A stretch of DNA of 64,000 bases from Pedobacter sp. ok626 (GCF_900100435.1 NZ_FNEX01000002.1:124001-188000), one strand, 5' to 3'. Positions 17,031 through 25,947 are shown, counted from the stretch's first letter. Made by a program: numbers and translations. The notes: generated by a model not told the origin, from the sequence alone.

Positions 17031-20000
17031 TTAAAACTGTGCAGTTAATCTTAATGTATAACTTCTCGGATTTGGCAAGCTCACGCCAGAAATCAAGCTC
17101 TGTGGGTCGACACCACGCAACTTACTACTAGCCCAATAATGAATGTTATTTGCAGAAGCCATTAGCCTTGCCCCTTTTATCCATGGCACACCAGTTAATA
17201 ATTTAGGTGAGACATTGTAAGATAACATCACCTCACTCAAACGGAGCACATTTGCACTAACCACCATTGCATCACTTCTGTTATAGGCAAACTCATTCTC
17301 TATAAATGCAGAAGTAAAATAGCTATTCTGTATACTGGATACAAGGCCTGGTATATTTGTCAGGTTTTCATCTCCCGCAGTACGCCATCTCGAATCAATA
17401 TCCTTAGATGCTGCCAAATTATCATCATACACACGTTTCACAGTTGGTGATCTAAACACCTTATTACCCATACTATAGGTTAAAAACACCCTCAATTCAA
17501 AAGACTTATAGTTAAATGAATTGGTTATCGAGCCAGTGCTTGTAGGAATTCTTGACCCCATATAGGTAATCAGAGAGTCATTTACACTTGAAAACTGTAT
17601 ATTATTGGAGGTCTTACCCGTATTACCGTCATAGAACAAAGGTTGGCCATTTGCATCCAGGCTAGCAAAACGATAAGCATACAAACCATATAGTGGCTTC
17701 CCAACGATACCATATCCATCCGGACGTGTTTTTTCGGTCAGCAATGGCGAGAAGAGATTTCCGTCAACCATTGTATTTTTTACATAACCATAAATCAATC
17801 CTACATTCCATCTAAAATCTTTGGTTTTCACAACTTCTTTGACATCCAAAGTAATGTCAACCCCTTTGTTGCTCATTGTCGCCCAGTTAATAGTTTTGCT
17901 GGCAAATCCATCCTCATATCCTACAGAACTCGATCTGATTAGATCTTTATTCTTTCTGGTGTAGTATTCTGCAGTAAGGCTTAACTTGTTAAACAAGCCC
18001 AATTCCAAACCGAAATTGGTAATAAAATCTTTTTCCCAGCTTAAGCTAAATAGCTCAGGTGCAAGAATCCTGATGCCGATCTCGCTGTTAACAGCATCCG
18101 GACGGTTCACATTTACATAGTTGGCATTGATATTTGGCGAAGACTGGTAAGCGTTGCCGCGTAATGCATAACTCGCACGCAACTTCATGAAGTTAATCTT
18201 TCCTGCAGCATTGATCTGTTTGAAAAAGTTTTCCTGGTCTACATTCCATGATAAACCGACACTGTAATTTGGTAAGAACCTTGATCTGGTCCTTCTGCCA
18301 AACATATTGTTCCCGTCAACCCTTCCAGCTACTTCTATATTGTATTTATTATTAAAAGAGTATTGAGTAGAGAGAAACAAAGCAGTTCTGTTTTCCTGAA
18401 CAAATCCTTCGGTATAATATCGCTCGTCTTTTTCGATAGCTCTTTTCATCGCCAGCACACTCGGCGATATGATTTTACCTCCATAATATAAATAGCCATA
18501 TCCACGGGTGTAATCACTTGTGGTTTTATCCGAAGCCATCTCAAAACCACCAAATACATTTAGCCTATGCTTATCTTCCCAATCTTTTTTAAAGCTCAGC
18601 GTATTTCTCATGTAAAGAAATCTACCATCATTACTACGGGCATCCAGTATACCTCCACGTGGAAGAATGGTTTCTGGAATAGAATTCGGATCTGAAGGAT
18701 CTTTATACAGAAAGGGATTCATTTCTCTTAATTTATCGTTTGTGGCCACACGGTATGCTGCTGCTACATTCGAATATTCTGTCATCACGTGATCGTACTT
18801 AGCTGCCGTTTTTCTCGCAGAAAGTAGGGTTTCAAAAGTGAGGTCCTTAGAGATTTTATAAGTTGGCTTTACAGAGATTCTGACATCATGTGCACTTAAT
18901 GTATTGAAGTTTTCCTTCAACTCATCCAAAATATTAAATGGTGCAAAATCACGCAGATAATATTGCAGATTTCCATTTGCATCGTATGGAGACATTGCCC
19001 TGCTTGTGTTAGCAGCATAACTTGTAGGATTCAAATCAAAAAGTCTCGTTGTATTAAAACTACTTGAACTGGTGGTACTGTTAAATGTCCCTGGCGAAAG
19101 CTGATCGCGGAATGACGCATTCAGATTCAGGTCCAGATCCAGTTTAGAGGTCAAATTAAGCACTACACGAAAATCAGACGTATACCGATTCATGTTGTAC
19201 CCTATTGCCGACCCATTGTCACCAGCATAACTTCCTGATAAATAATAAGTAGACTTATCTCCTCCGCCAGAGAAAGACAAACTATGTTCCTGTAATAAGT
19301 TGTTTTTAAACAACACGTCAAACCAATCGGTATTTAAGCCCCTGGCACGATTTAGTCTGTTGTTGAATTCCTGCGGACTGATCTGATTAGACGCATATAA
19401 ACGGTAAGGCTCTGTAAAAGCACCTGTTGAAGATGGATAATTTAAAACAGACAGGTAACCATAGTTGTAAAGATCTTGCGAAAGGTCCATCGACTGTTTG
19501 GAATCCATCACGTTAAACTGATTGATATCAGGTTTTACGCCAATGGTATAAGCGGTACTGAGATTGATACTGGCAGAGTTCTTCTTTCCCTTTTTAGTGG
19601 TGATGGAAATAACCCCATTTGCCGCTCTCGTTCCATATAAGGCTGTTGCCGAACCATCTTTTAAGATAGAAATATCCTCTATGTCGGCAGCATTAAGCCC
19701 TGCTATTGCCGACCCAAGTAAAGACGCCGGATCACCGGAATATAACTGACTAACATTTACATTGGCTGGCGATGCAATAGGAATACCATTAATCACATAT
19801 AAAGGCTCCTGATTCGCACTGATTGAAGCATTACCGCGGATCCTGATTTTTGGAGTTGCCCCGAAAGTCCCTGAAACATTCTCTACACTTACCCCAGCAG
19901 CAGCACCCTGTAGCATTCTGGAAACATCTGTATATCCAGAGCGGTTAATAATTTCTTTATCCACCTGACTGACAGAGCCTGTAAAAGTCTTCTTATCTAC

Positions 20001-20678
20001 TTTCTGGTATCCGGTCACCACAACCTCACCCAGACTCTGATCTCCACCCTCCAGTACGATATTCATAAAAGTAGAGGTTGCAGCAACTTCTTTTCTGTTA
20101 AAACCGATATAGCTGACTACCAAAATAGCGCCCTCTTTATCTACCTTCAATGTAAACTGCCCATTGATGTCGGTTTTTGTTACATTTTTAGTATTCTTTT
20201 CCGTAATGCTAGCACCGGGAAGTGGCCCTTTTCCATCTGTAACTTTACCAGTAACCACGATTTGTGGAGCTGCTGTTACCACACGTACTTTTGTCGTCTT
20301 GGGGTTAATTAAAATAGTATTGCCTTCAATTTCATAATTAAATGGCTGATTGGCCATTACCTTATCCATCGTTTCAGTTAAAGTGGCTTCTTTTAGTGAA
20401 ACCGTTACGGGCTGGGCGCGTTGTAATACGTCGGTATTGTATACCAACTTTAAGCCGCTTTGCTTTCTGATTTCGAGAAGGACAAATTTTAATGACGTAT
20501 TACTTGCCGAAATCGTAATCCTTTGGGAAAAGGTTTTCGCCGAAATCTGCATGCATACAACCATTAATAAGAAAGCTGTGATCTTCATGGTTAGTGAAAA
20601 TTTTGAGAGTAGGTTATGCGCAAACACATAATTCTGCCGTAAGCCAAAAAATAGCTTGCGCTGAACATTTAAATTCAT
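17031..20678 (-). CDS. SusC/RagA family TonB-dependent receptor with STN signalling domain
   Basis: A 1215-residue outer-membrane transporter. Order of domains: an extended signal region ending near AKTFSQ (residue 52), an STN (secretin/TonB short N-terminal) domain at about 62-126, a carboxypeptidase-regulatory-like beta domain at about 141-225 (VTGKVTDGKGPLPGASITE), a plug domain (LQGAAAGVSVENVSGTFG, IRIRGNASI) to about 360, and a beta-barrel ending in the aromatic residue of LRLTAQF. The STN domain is the part that contacts FecR-type anti-sigma factors, consistent with the FecR/sigma pair encoded just upstream on the same strand. Confidence 0.96.
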   Translation of the reverse strand: MNLNVQRKLFFGLRQNYVFAHNLLSKFSLTMKITAFLLMVVCMQISAKTFSQRITISASNTSLKFVLLEIRKQSGLKLVYNTDVLQRAQPVTVSLKEATLTETMDKVMANQPFNYEIEGNTILINPKTTKVRVVTAAPQIVVTGKVTDGKGPLPGASITEKNTKNVTKTDINGQFTLKVDKEGAILVVSYIGFNRKEVAATSTFMNIVLEGGDQSLGEVVVTGYQKVDKKTFTGSVSQVDKEIINRSGYTDVSRMLQGAAAGVSVENVSGTFGATPKIRIRGNASISANQEPLYVINGIPIASPANVNVSQLYSGDPASLLGSAIAGLNAADIEDISILKDGSATALYGTRAANGVISITTKKGKKNSASINLSTAYTIGVKPDINQFNVMDSKQSMDLSQDLYNYGYLSVLNYPSSTGAFTEPYRLYASNQISPQEFNNRLNRARGLNTDWFDVLFKNNLLQEHSLSFSGGGDKSTYYLSGSYAGDNGSAIGYNMNRYTSDFRVVLNLTSKLDLDLNLNASFRDQLSPGTFNSTTSSSSFNTTRLFDLNPTSYAANTSRAMSPYDANGNLQYYLRDFAPFNILDELKENFNTLSAHDVRISVKPTYKISKDLTFETLLSARKTAAKYDHVMTEYSNVAAAYRVATNDKLREMNPFLYKDPSDPNSIPETILPRGGILDARSNDGRFLYMRNTLSFKKDWEDKHRLNVFGGFEMASDKTTSDYTRGYGYLYYGGKIISPSVLAMKRAIEKDERYYTEGFVQENRTALFLSTQYSFNNKYNIEVAGRVDGNNMFGRRTRSRFLPNYSVGLSWNVDQENFFKQINAAGKINFMKLRASYALRGNAYQSSPNINANYVNVNRPDAVNSEIGIRILAPELFSLSWEKDFITNFGLELGLFNKLSLTAEYYTRKNKDLIRSSSVGYEDGFASKTINWATMSNKGVDITLDVKEVVKTKDFRWNVGLIYGYVKNTMVDGNLFSPLLTEKTRPDGYGIVGKPLYGLYAYRFASLDANGQPLFYDGNTGKTSNNIQFSSVNDSLITYMGSRIPTSTGSITNSFNYKSFELRVFLTYSMGNKVFRSPTVKRVYDDNLAASKDIDSRWRTAGDENLTNIPGLVSSIQNSYFTSAFIENEFAYNRSDAMVVSANVLRLSEVMLSYNVSPKLLTGVPWIKGARLMASANNIHYWASSKLRGVDPQSLISGVSLPNPRSYTLRLTAQF

Positions 20679-20739
20679 AAATTTGTTAGGTTTAAGGTGA
20701 TTCTTAACTAGTTGTTTTGTTGACGGGTGCCTTATTCAT

Positions 20740-20777
20740 CACCGATTGCGCTGCTACGCAGTCGGTGTCTTTTTTTT
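20740..20777 (+). terminator. Terminator-like hairpin in the susC leader, oriented on the + strand
   Basis: CACCGATTGCG and CGCAGTCGGTG form an 11-bp stem (one G-T pair) with a 6-base loop, followed on the + strand by TCTTTTTTTT. No + strand gene precedes it. On the minus strand it would be a plain hairpin in the untranslated leader about 60-90 bases before susC. It is either a leader structure or the end of an antisense transcript. Confidence 0.55.
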
Positions 20778-20832
20778 GGCTTTTTGTATCGAAACTACAT
20801 AGGCATAGGTTTTAGTTTAGGTTACGGTTTAA

Positions 20833-22035
20833 TTAGCGGTTAATTTTTATCGTATTATTTATTAAAGAGAATTTTATATTCCCTGTTTTTTCAAGCATTC
20901 TTAAAACATTTGATAAGGTTTCATTTCTAGAAATAAAGATATTATACCTGGTTTCTGGCAAATTCTTAAGATCTACTTCTACATCATACCAGCGGGACAA
21001 TTGTCTCAGGATATCCTTTAGATATAAGTCCTCAAACATAAAATTGCCATCTTTCCATGCTATGGCGCCTTCCACATTGACTTTTTTTACGTGAATAAAA
21101 GCATCCCCCGCGGTAAGTATCGACTGCTCACCAGGATTTAAGATCTTAGCCTCCTTAGTTGCTATCGAATAAACATTGACTTTTCCAGACACCAATGTAG
21201 TTTTTACCACAAGATCATCATCATAAGCGCTAAGGTTAAAATGGGTTCCCAAGACTTCAACAATCTGTGTGGGTGTTTCTACAGAAAAAGGCTTCCGAAT
21301 ACCATTCTCCAAAACCTTTTCTACATCAAAAAAGCCCTCCCCCTTAAGCTCTACCTTTCTTCCCACTCCTAATGGAAAACTCAGCGGATACCTCAATGAT
21401 GATGAAGCATTAAGCATTACCTTGGTTCCATCTGATAAAATCACCGCATATTGTCCACCTTTTGGAGTGGTAATTTGATTGTACAATACTTCCGTTGTTC
21501 CCGATTTCTGATCCGATACTTGATAAACAACCAAGCCCTCCTTTGTTACTTTGATACTCACTCCGGCTTTTTTTAAAAGCGTAGTGTCACTATTAGCATC
21601 GAGAACAATCGATGAACCATCCGCAAGCGTCAAGATACCTTTATTCGTTCCAGGCCTCGCGTCGTTAGCCAACGGCTTACCTTCAGGAAACTCGGATTTT
21701 TTAAGGCGGCTATAAAAGAGTCCTCCCATTAATAAAACGCCAACAAGACTCGCAGCTACTGCATACTTGGCATAGCTAGAAGAAAAGACACGTTGAAGAA
21801 AACTCTTTTTGAAAAGCTGCTGTTGCAAATAGTTATCCGTTTTACGAAAAGCTGCAATAACATCAGGTTGCTCTTCAAAATCTGCTGGGACTTCCGCATT
21901 CAACTGATCTTCAATTAATAATTTAAGATCAGCATTATCGCTATCAGCATTAAAATAATCCAACAGCACCCTGATTTCCTCAGGAGTACATTGATTGTTT
22001 AAGTAGCGTTTAAATAATTGTGAAAGTTTCTGCAC
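20833..22035 (-). CDS. FecR-type anti-sigma factor
   Basis: A 400-residue inner-membrane regulator. The N-terminal cytosolic segment (residues 1-85) would hold the sigma factor, a single transmembrane helix lies at about 90-108, and the periplasmic FecR domain follows (about 130-300, with TPKGGQYAVILSDGTKV and LKGEGFFDVEK), then a DUF4974-like C-terminal domain (LSRWYDVEVDL). The start is a GTG at 22035; an in-frame stop lies 9 bases upstream and no ATG is available nearby. It signals ligand occupancy of the SusC receptor to the sigma factor encoded 64 bases upstream. Confidence 0.95.
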   Translation of the reverse strand: MQKLSQLFKRYLNNQCTPEEIRVLLDYFNADSDNADLKLLIEDQLNAEVPADFEEQPDVIAAFRKTDNYLQQQLFKKSFLQRVFSSSYAKYAVAASLVGVLLMGGLFYSRLKKSEFPEGKPLANDARPGTNKGILTLADGSSIVLDANSDTTLLKKAGVSIKVTKEGLVVYQVSDQKSGTTEVLYNQITTPKGGQYAVILSDGTKVMLNASSSLRYPLSFPLGVGRKVELKGEGFFDVEKVLENGIRKPFSVETPTQIVEVLGTHFNLSAYDDDLVVKTTLVSGKVNVYSIATKEAKILNPGEQSILTAGDAFIHVKKVNVEGAIAWKDGNFMFEDLYLKDILRQLSRWYDVEVDLKNLPETRYNIFISRNETLSNVLRMLEKTGNIKFSLINNTIKINR

Positions 22036-22099
22036 TTGCGTCTATTTTATTCTAATACGCCAATGATGCGAAAACCAACTACTCTTAATTTAAAAAAGT

Positions 22100-22690
22100 T
22101 TAAAAAATTGTAATCAACATTAGAATAAGGATGACATCGACTTGCGACAAGCGTGTTTTAAGTATTCTTGTAGCCCGTACAATATGATTATTAACGGTCG
22201 CAGTCGAAATGTTCAGAAGTGCAGCAACCTCATCATAACTTTTCCCTTCGATCTTACAAAGCTGGAACACCTCACGACATTTAGGGGGTAACAGATTAAT
22301 CTCCTGATCAAGTAGCTTTATGCTCTCCTCTAACTCAGCCCCTGCATCTAGGTCTTGATGGTCTTCAATAGAAGATGACGCAATCAATCTCTCTTCAAGT
22401 TTCTTCTGACGGGAAGCCTTTCTAAAGAAATCATATACACTATTTTGCGCGATCCTGACCACATATCCCTCAAAAGACTGCTCAACATCCAATCCTCCGG
22501 CATGATTCCACACCTTTATAAATACATCCTGCAAAATATCAGCAGCAATATCTGTAGATTTTACAAGTTTTAAAATATTCCCGTAAATTTTGCCCCTATG
22601 TTTCTTATAAAAAAAGTCAAAAGCCTCCTCGTCCCCAGATTTTAAACGGATAAGCATATCATTTTCATAAAGGGACACAATCTTACTCAT
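22100..22690 (-). CDS. ECF RNA polymerase sigma factor (FecI-like)
   Basis: A 196-residue sigma-70 family protein. Region 2 is visible at residues 12-85 (FDFFYKKHRGKIYGNIL, DILQDVFIKVWNH) and region 4 at residues 125-180 (LPPKCREVFQLCKIEGKSYDEVAALL). A hydrophobic C-terminal stretch (VDVILILMLITIF) is a common tail in Bacteroidota FecI-like sigmas. It precedes the FecR gene and SusCD operon, and probably directs RNA polymerase to the susC promoter when released. Confidence 0.94.
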   Translation of the reverse strand: MSKIVSLYENDMLIRLKSGDEEAFDFFYKKHRGKIYGNILKLVKSTDIAADILQDVFIKVWNHAGGLDVEQSFEGYVVRIAQNSVYDFFRKASRQKKLEERLIASSSIEDHQDLDAGAELEESIKLLDQEINLLPPKCREVFQLCKIEGKSYDEVAALLNISTATVNNHIVRATRILKTRLSQVDVILILMLITIF

Positions 22691-22882
22691 ACAACTTTAG
22701 TTCTTTTAATCCGAAACATAAATTTGCTTCCTATTAAAAGAGATTACGTTAATTATTTAAATAGAAACAAGCATTCAACGCTAAATATATTAAAAGCGAT
22801 TCTAAAAACCATTTATTCTGAATCATTAATAAATCCCACTGTCAAAAAGCACAACAAACTAACAGTTTAGACGAATTTTATT

Positions 22883-22890
22883 TAAGTTTG
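22883..22890 (+). promoter_or_regulatory. -7 element of ribH, 4 bases before the start codon
   Basis: TAAGTTTG matches TAnnTTTG and ends 4 bases before the ATG at 22895, so transcription should start at or next to the A of ATG. A -33 element is weak. Confidence 0.6.
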
Positions 22891-22894
22891 CAGC

Positions 22895-23386
22895 ATGGCA
22901 ACACAACTTAAAAACCTATCCGATTTTTCGCATACTACTGTACCTAATGGAAGCGCTTTCAAATTTGCAATTGCTGTTGCAGAATGGAATGCTGAAGTTA
23001 CAGGTAGCCTATATAATGGCGCATTAGAAACTTTGCTTAAACATGGCGTATCTCCAGAAAACATTATTTCTGTACCGGTACCTGGTAGTTTTGAGCTTAC
23101 TGCTGCTGCCGAAATACTTTTACAAAAATACAAAGACCTTGATGCAGTAATCTGCCTGGGCTGTGTAATCCAGGGAGAAACCAAGCACTTTGATTTTATC
23201 TGTGATGCGGTAGCCAATGGGATTACCCAAGTAGGTATCAAACATGCCAAACCTGTAATATTTGGGGTGTTAACTACTAACGACCAACAACAGGCAATAG
23301 ACAGGGCCGGTGGTAAACATGGTAACAAAGGAGACGAAGCTGCAATTACTGCATTAAAAATGGCAGAATTGAAGGCTACCCTATAA
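22895..23386 (+). CDS. ribH: 6,7-dimethyl-8-ribityllumazine synthase
   Basis: A 163-residue enzyme of riboflavin synthesis that condenses 5-amino-6-ribitylaminouracil with 3,4-dihydroxy-2-butanone 4-phosphate. Recognisable segments: FAIAVAEWNAEVT, VPVPGSFEL, CLGCVIQGETKHFDF with the catalytic histidine, and GVLTTNDQQQA. Length matches icosahedral lumazine synthases. The promoter -7 element almost touches the start codon, predicting a leaderless mRNA. In related genomes the TPR gene is usually its direct neighbour. Confidence 0.96.
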   Translation: MATQLKNLSDFSHTTVPNGSAFKFAIAVAEWNAEVTGSLYNGALETLLKHGVSPENIISVPVPGSFELTAAAEILLQKYKDLDAVICLGCVIQGETKHFDFICDAVANGITQVGIKHAKPVIFGVLTTNDQQQAIDRAGGKHGNKGDEAAITALKMAELKATL

Positions 23387-23454
23387 CATACTTTGATTCT
23401 TTTGTTAAAAACTGTAGATTAGTATCGATATTTCATTAAAGAAAATAAATACAA

Positions 23455-23577
23455 ATGAAAAAAGTTGCAATATTATTGCTTGGTGTGTTTTTTGCAATAA
23501 CGTTGTTGGAAGCTTGTTCCAACAAAATTTGTCCGGCGTATAGCTCTTACCCAGAAGGCAAAAGAAGAAGAGGATAA
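23455..23577 (+). CDS. Tiny lipoprotein with a CPAY motif
   Basis: A 40-residue ORF that is easily missed. MKKVAILLLGVFFAIT is a typical lipoprotein signal, the lipobox LEAC places the lipidated cysteine at residue 21, and the mature peptide is only about 20 residues: CSNKICPAYSSY followed by a basic tail KRRR. Small lipoproteins containing a CPAY segment recur in Bacteroidota near redox and cofactor genes, to my memory. It lies 27 bases before the bacilliredoxin gene on the same strand. Function unknown; the second cysteine could matter. Confidence 0.65.
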   Translation: MKKVAILLLGVFFAITLLEACSNKICPAYSSYPEGKRRRG

Positions 23578-23604
23578 GTAGAGGTAATTTAATAAAGAGA
23601 TTTG

Positions 23605-23937
23605 ATGCAGTGGAAAAACATTACTGATCTGGCACAGATTAGTCAAATTCAGAACCAGGAAGGCTACAGTTTAATATTTAAACACAGTACGCGTTGCTCG
23701 GTAAGTGCAATGGCTAAAAGACGATTCGAAATGGATTGGGAGACAATACCCGAACACACTTCTCTATATTTTTTAGATTTAATCAGCTATCGCGACCTTT
23801 CGGCGCAGATAGCTGAAACTTTTCAAGTCCATCACGAATCCCCACAAATCTTATTGATCAAAAACGGAGATTGTATTCTGGATGCTTCTCATAGCGACAT
23901 TTCGGCAGTAGAAGTTGCCGAAATGATTAATATTTAA
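23605..23937 (+). CDS. ytxJ: YtxJ-type monothiol bacilliredoxin
   Basis: A 110-residue thioredoxin-fold protein. The HSTRCSVS segment holds the single active-site cysteine of the bacillithiol-system YtxJ/BrxC family, and the C-terminal QILLIKNGDCILDASH matches the thioredoxin-like strand pair. It should reduce bacillithiol-protein mixed disulfides in the cytosol. The ATG at 23605 is preferred to a TTG one codon upstream. Its 3' end overlaps the convergent osmC-family gene by 11 bases. The bacillithiol synthase gene bshA lies 12 kb away in the same window. Confidence 0.85.
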   Translation: MQWKNITDLAQISQIQNQEGYSLIFKHSTRCSVSAMAKRRFEMDWETIPEHTSLYFLDLISYRDLSAQIAETFQVHHESPQILLIKNGDCILDASHSDISAVEVAEMINI

Positions 23938-24331
23938 AAGTTACTGTTTTCTTAATATCCGGGTGTAGACTATACATCACTGGACAAGTATTGGCAGAAC
24001 GTTCAATGATCGTTTTGTCTTTATCAGAATAGTTATTTGCTGGAAACTGGAAATCAACCACTATTTCAGCAACTCTTCTTGGATTTTCAGCCATTATCTT
24101 AGTGATATCGCAAGTAGTCCCATCAATATTAAAACCATGCTCATTCGCTGCGATTCCAACGATGGTGAGCATGCAATTACCTAATGATGTGGCCAATAAA
24201 TCCGTTGGCGAAAAAGCTTCACCTTTTCCTTTGTTATCTACAGGAGCATCAGTGATGATTTCATTACCGGAACGCTCATGTATAGAAGTGGTTCTCAAAC
24301 CACCGTTGTAAGTTATTTTTGAAGTGCTCAT
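23927..24331 (-). CDS. OsmC family peroxiredoxin-like protein
   Basis: A 134-residue OsmC/Ohr-fold protein. The two conserved cysteines that reduce organic hydroperoxides are present, in TSLGNCMLTIVG and ANTCPVMYSLHP. The sequence is closer to the YhfA/OsmC branch than to Ohr by its lack of the Ohr N-terminal arginine motif; this is a judgement by eye. It is convergent with the bacilliredoxin gene and next to lipA. A TAATTTTA element 4 bases before the ATG predicts a leaderless message. Confidence 0.88.
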   Translation of the reverse strand: MSTSKITYNGGLRTTSIHERSGNEIITDAPVDNKGKGEAFSPTDLLATSLGNCMLTIVGIAANEHGFNIDGTTCDITKIMAENPRRVAEIVVDFQFPANNYSDKDKTIIERSANTCPVMYSLHPDIKKTVTFKY

Positions 24332-24335
24332 GAGG

Positions 24336-24343
24336 TAAAATTA
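24336..24343 (-). promoter_or_regulatory. -7-like element (TAATTTTA) 4 bases before the OsmC gene
   Basis: The minus strand reads TAATTTTA, one mismatch from TAnnTTTG, then CCTC, then ATG. A TTTG lies 23 bases further upstream as a possible -33 element. Confidence 0.45.
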
Positions 24344-24448
24344 AGAGAATTCGTTTACTTTAATGTCAAATAAAATCAATTAACATGAAATAGATCAAGT
24401 TTACATCCTATAAACATTTCATCTTTATAACTATTCAAACCTATTGCT

Positions 24449-24456
24449 TAACTTTG
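24449..24456 (+). promoter_or_regulatory. -7 element of lipA, 4 bases before the start codon
   Basis: TAACTTTG is an exact TAnnTTTG match ending 4 bases before the ATG at 24461. A TTTA at 24424-24427 is a plausible -33 element at 21 bases spacing. Confidence 0.65.
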
Positions 24457-24460
24457 TGCC

Positions 24461-25339
24461 ATGATCGCACTTCCGGTTGTTTCAGAAAACCCAGTACAAC
24501 GTAAACCAGATTGGCTTAGAGTTAAGCTTCCTGTAGGCAAAGAATATGCGCAAGTGCGCAGTTTGGTGGATACCCATAAACTTCATACCATCTGCGAAAG
24601 CGGTAATTGTCCAAATATGGGCGAGTGTTGGGGTGCAGGTACAGCAACCTTTATGATCCTTGGTAACATTTGTACCAGATCATGCTCATTCTGTGCTGTA
24701 GCCACAGGTAGACCATTAGCTGTTGATACTGACGAACCTAACCGGGTAGCAAACTCAGTAAAACTGATGAAAGTAAAACACTGTGTAATCACTTCTGTTG
24801 ACAGGGATGACCTCAAAGACGGAGGTTCAATTATATGGGCGGAAACTTTACAAGCCATCAGAAGAGAAAGCCCTGAAACCACATTGGAAACATTAATACC
24901 AGACTTTAGAGGTCAATGGGATAACTTATACCGTGTGCTGGAAGAACGCCCTGAAGTAATGTCCCACAACGTGGAAACGGTAAAACGCCTAACCAAACAA
25001 GTGCGTATCCAGGCTAAATACGACAGAAGTCTTGAAGCCCTTAAGCGCATCTCTGAATTTGGCTTAAGAACCAAAACAGGAATTATGCTTGGACTAGGAG
25101 AAACTGAAGACGATGTTTTAGAAGCTATGGATGATCTTGTTGCCAATGGTGTACACATTTTAACCTTGGGACAATACCTACAGCCAACACGTAACCACCA
25201 TCCTGTGGTTGACTGGATTCATCCTGATCAATTTGCTAAATACAAAGAACTCGGATTGGCTAAAGGATTGAGGTATGTAGAAAGTGGCCCCCTTGTTCGC
25301 TCTTCTTATCATGCAGAAAAACACTTGTTTGATTTTTAA
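24461..25339 (+). CDS. lipA: Lipoyl synthase
   Basis: A 292-residue radical-SAM enzyme that inserts two sulfur atoms into octanoylated proteins. Both iron-sulfur motifs are visible: the auxiliary cluster cysteines in [12 protein letters not shown] and the radical-[11 protein letters not shown]. The [16 protein letters not shown] and TLGQYLQPT segments and the C-terminal [11 protein letters not shown] are all standard for LipA. The promoter element is directly in front of the ATG, so the mRNA is probably leaderless. It precedes the sigma/anti-sigma pair but has its own promoter. Confidence 0.97.
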   Translation: MIALPVVSENPVQRKPDWLRVKLPVGKEYAQVRSLVDTHKLHTICESGNCPNMGECWGAGTATFMILGNICTRSCSFCAVATGRPLAVDTDEPNRVANSVKLMKVKHCVITSVDRDDLKDGGSIIWAETLQAIRRESPETTLETLIPDFRGQWDNLYRVLEERPEVMSHNVETVKRLTKQVRIQAKYDRSLEALKRISEFGLRTKTGIMLGLGETEDDVLEAMDDLVANGVHILTLGQYLQPTRNHHPVVDWIHPDQFAKYKELGLAKGLRYVESGPLVRSSYHAEKHLFDF

Positions 25340-25357
25340 TAAAAAAGTAAATACTTC

Positions 25358-25387
25358 TTTGTTGTTATAGTTCTTTCACTATCTTAG
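25358..25387 (+). promoter_or_regulatory. Promoter of the sigma/anti-sigma operon
   Basis: TTTG at 25358-25361 and TATCTTAG at 25380-25387 are 18 bases apart. The -7-like element has one mismatch to TAnnTTTG. The TTG start codon at 25395 follows after 7 bases. Confidence 0.55.
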
Positions 25388-25394
25388 TGATGAA

Positions 25395-25946
25395 TTGACA
25401 ACTAACAAAAAAATATCTCTCCCTGAAGATGAGCTGGTAAACGCCCTAAAAAGCCAAAATACCATTGCCATGCATGCACTGTATGATATGTACTCTGCTG
25501 CATTATTTGGGGTCATCTCAAGAATTATTCCTCAAATAGAAGTCGCCGAAGATCTGCTACAAGAAACTTTTATAAAGATCTGGAATTCGGCAAATGGCTA
25601 CGACCCAGAGAAAGGTCGGTTATTTACCTGGATGATGAATATTGCCCGCAATGTAGCCATAGATAAACTGCGCTCTAAAGATTATAGGAACGCTGAAAAA
25701 AACCAAGACATTGAAAATAACGTAGATTTCATTGATGCACAGAAGGAAGTAACCTTTAATGCGGATACGTTAGGGATTAAGGAAATGGTGAATGGCCTTA
25801 AACCGGAATTAATTGCAGTGCTTGACATGGTATATTTTAAAGGATATACACACGTAGAGGCGGCGGAAGAGTTGAATTTACCATTGGGAACCATAAAAAC
25901 AAGGGTTCGAATGGCTATTATAGAGTTAAGAAAGAGGTTTAATTAA
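25395..25946 (+). CDS. ECF RNA polymerase sigma factor (RskA-regulated type)
   Basis: A 183-residue sigma factor. Region 2 is at about residues 25-95 (VAEDLLQETFIKIWN, GRLFTWMMNIARNVAID) and region 4 at about 125-180 (VLDMVYFKGYTHVEAAEELNLPLGTIKTRVRMA). The start is a TTG: an in-frame TAG lies 27 bases upstream and no ATG in frame is available before the conserved part. The anti-sigma gene begins one base after its stop, the usual arrangement. Unlike the FecI-like sigma at 22.1 kb, no SusC receptor is linked to it. Confidence 0.92.
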   Translation: MTTNKKISLPEDELVNALKSQNTIAMHALYDMYSAALFGVISRIIPQIEVAEDLLQETFIKIWNSANGYDPEKGRLFTWMMNIARNVAIDKLRSKDYRNAEKNQDIENNVDFIDAQKEVTFNADTLGIKEMVNGLKPELIAVLDMVYFKGYTHVEAAEELNLPLGTIKTRVRMAIIELRKRFN

Positions 25947-25947
25947 G

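Noticed and set aside
12803..22690. Transposon carrying the SusCD locus
   Set aside because: No transposase, integrase, tRNA target or flanking direct repeats were seen at the borders, so only an insertion of unknown mechanism can be proposed.
22882..23328. 148-codon ORF on the minus strand over ribH
   Set aside because: ribH is unmistakable on the + strand. The opposing frame is composition-driven and has no recognisable domain.
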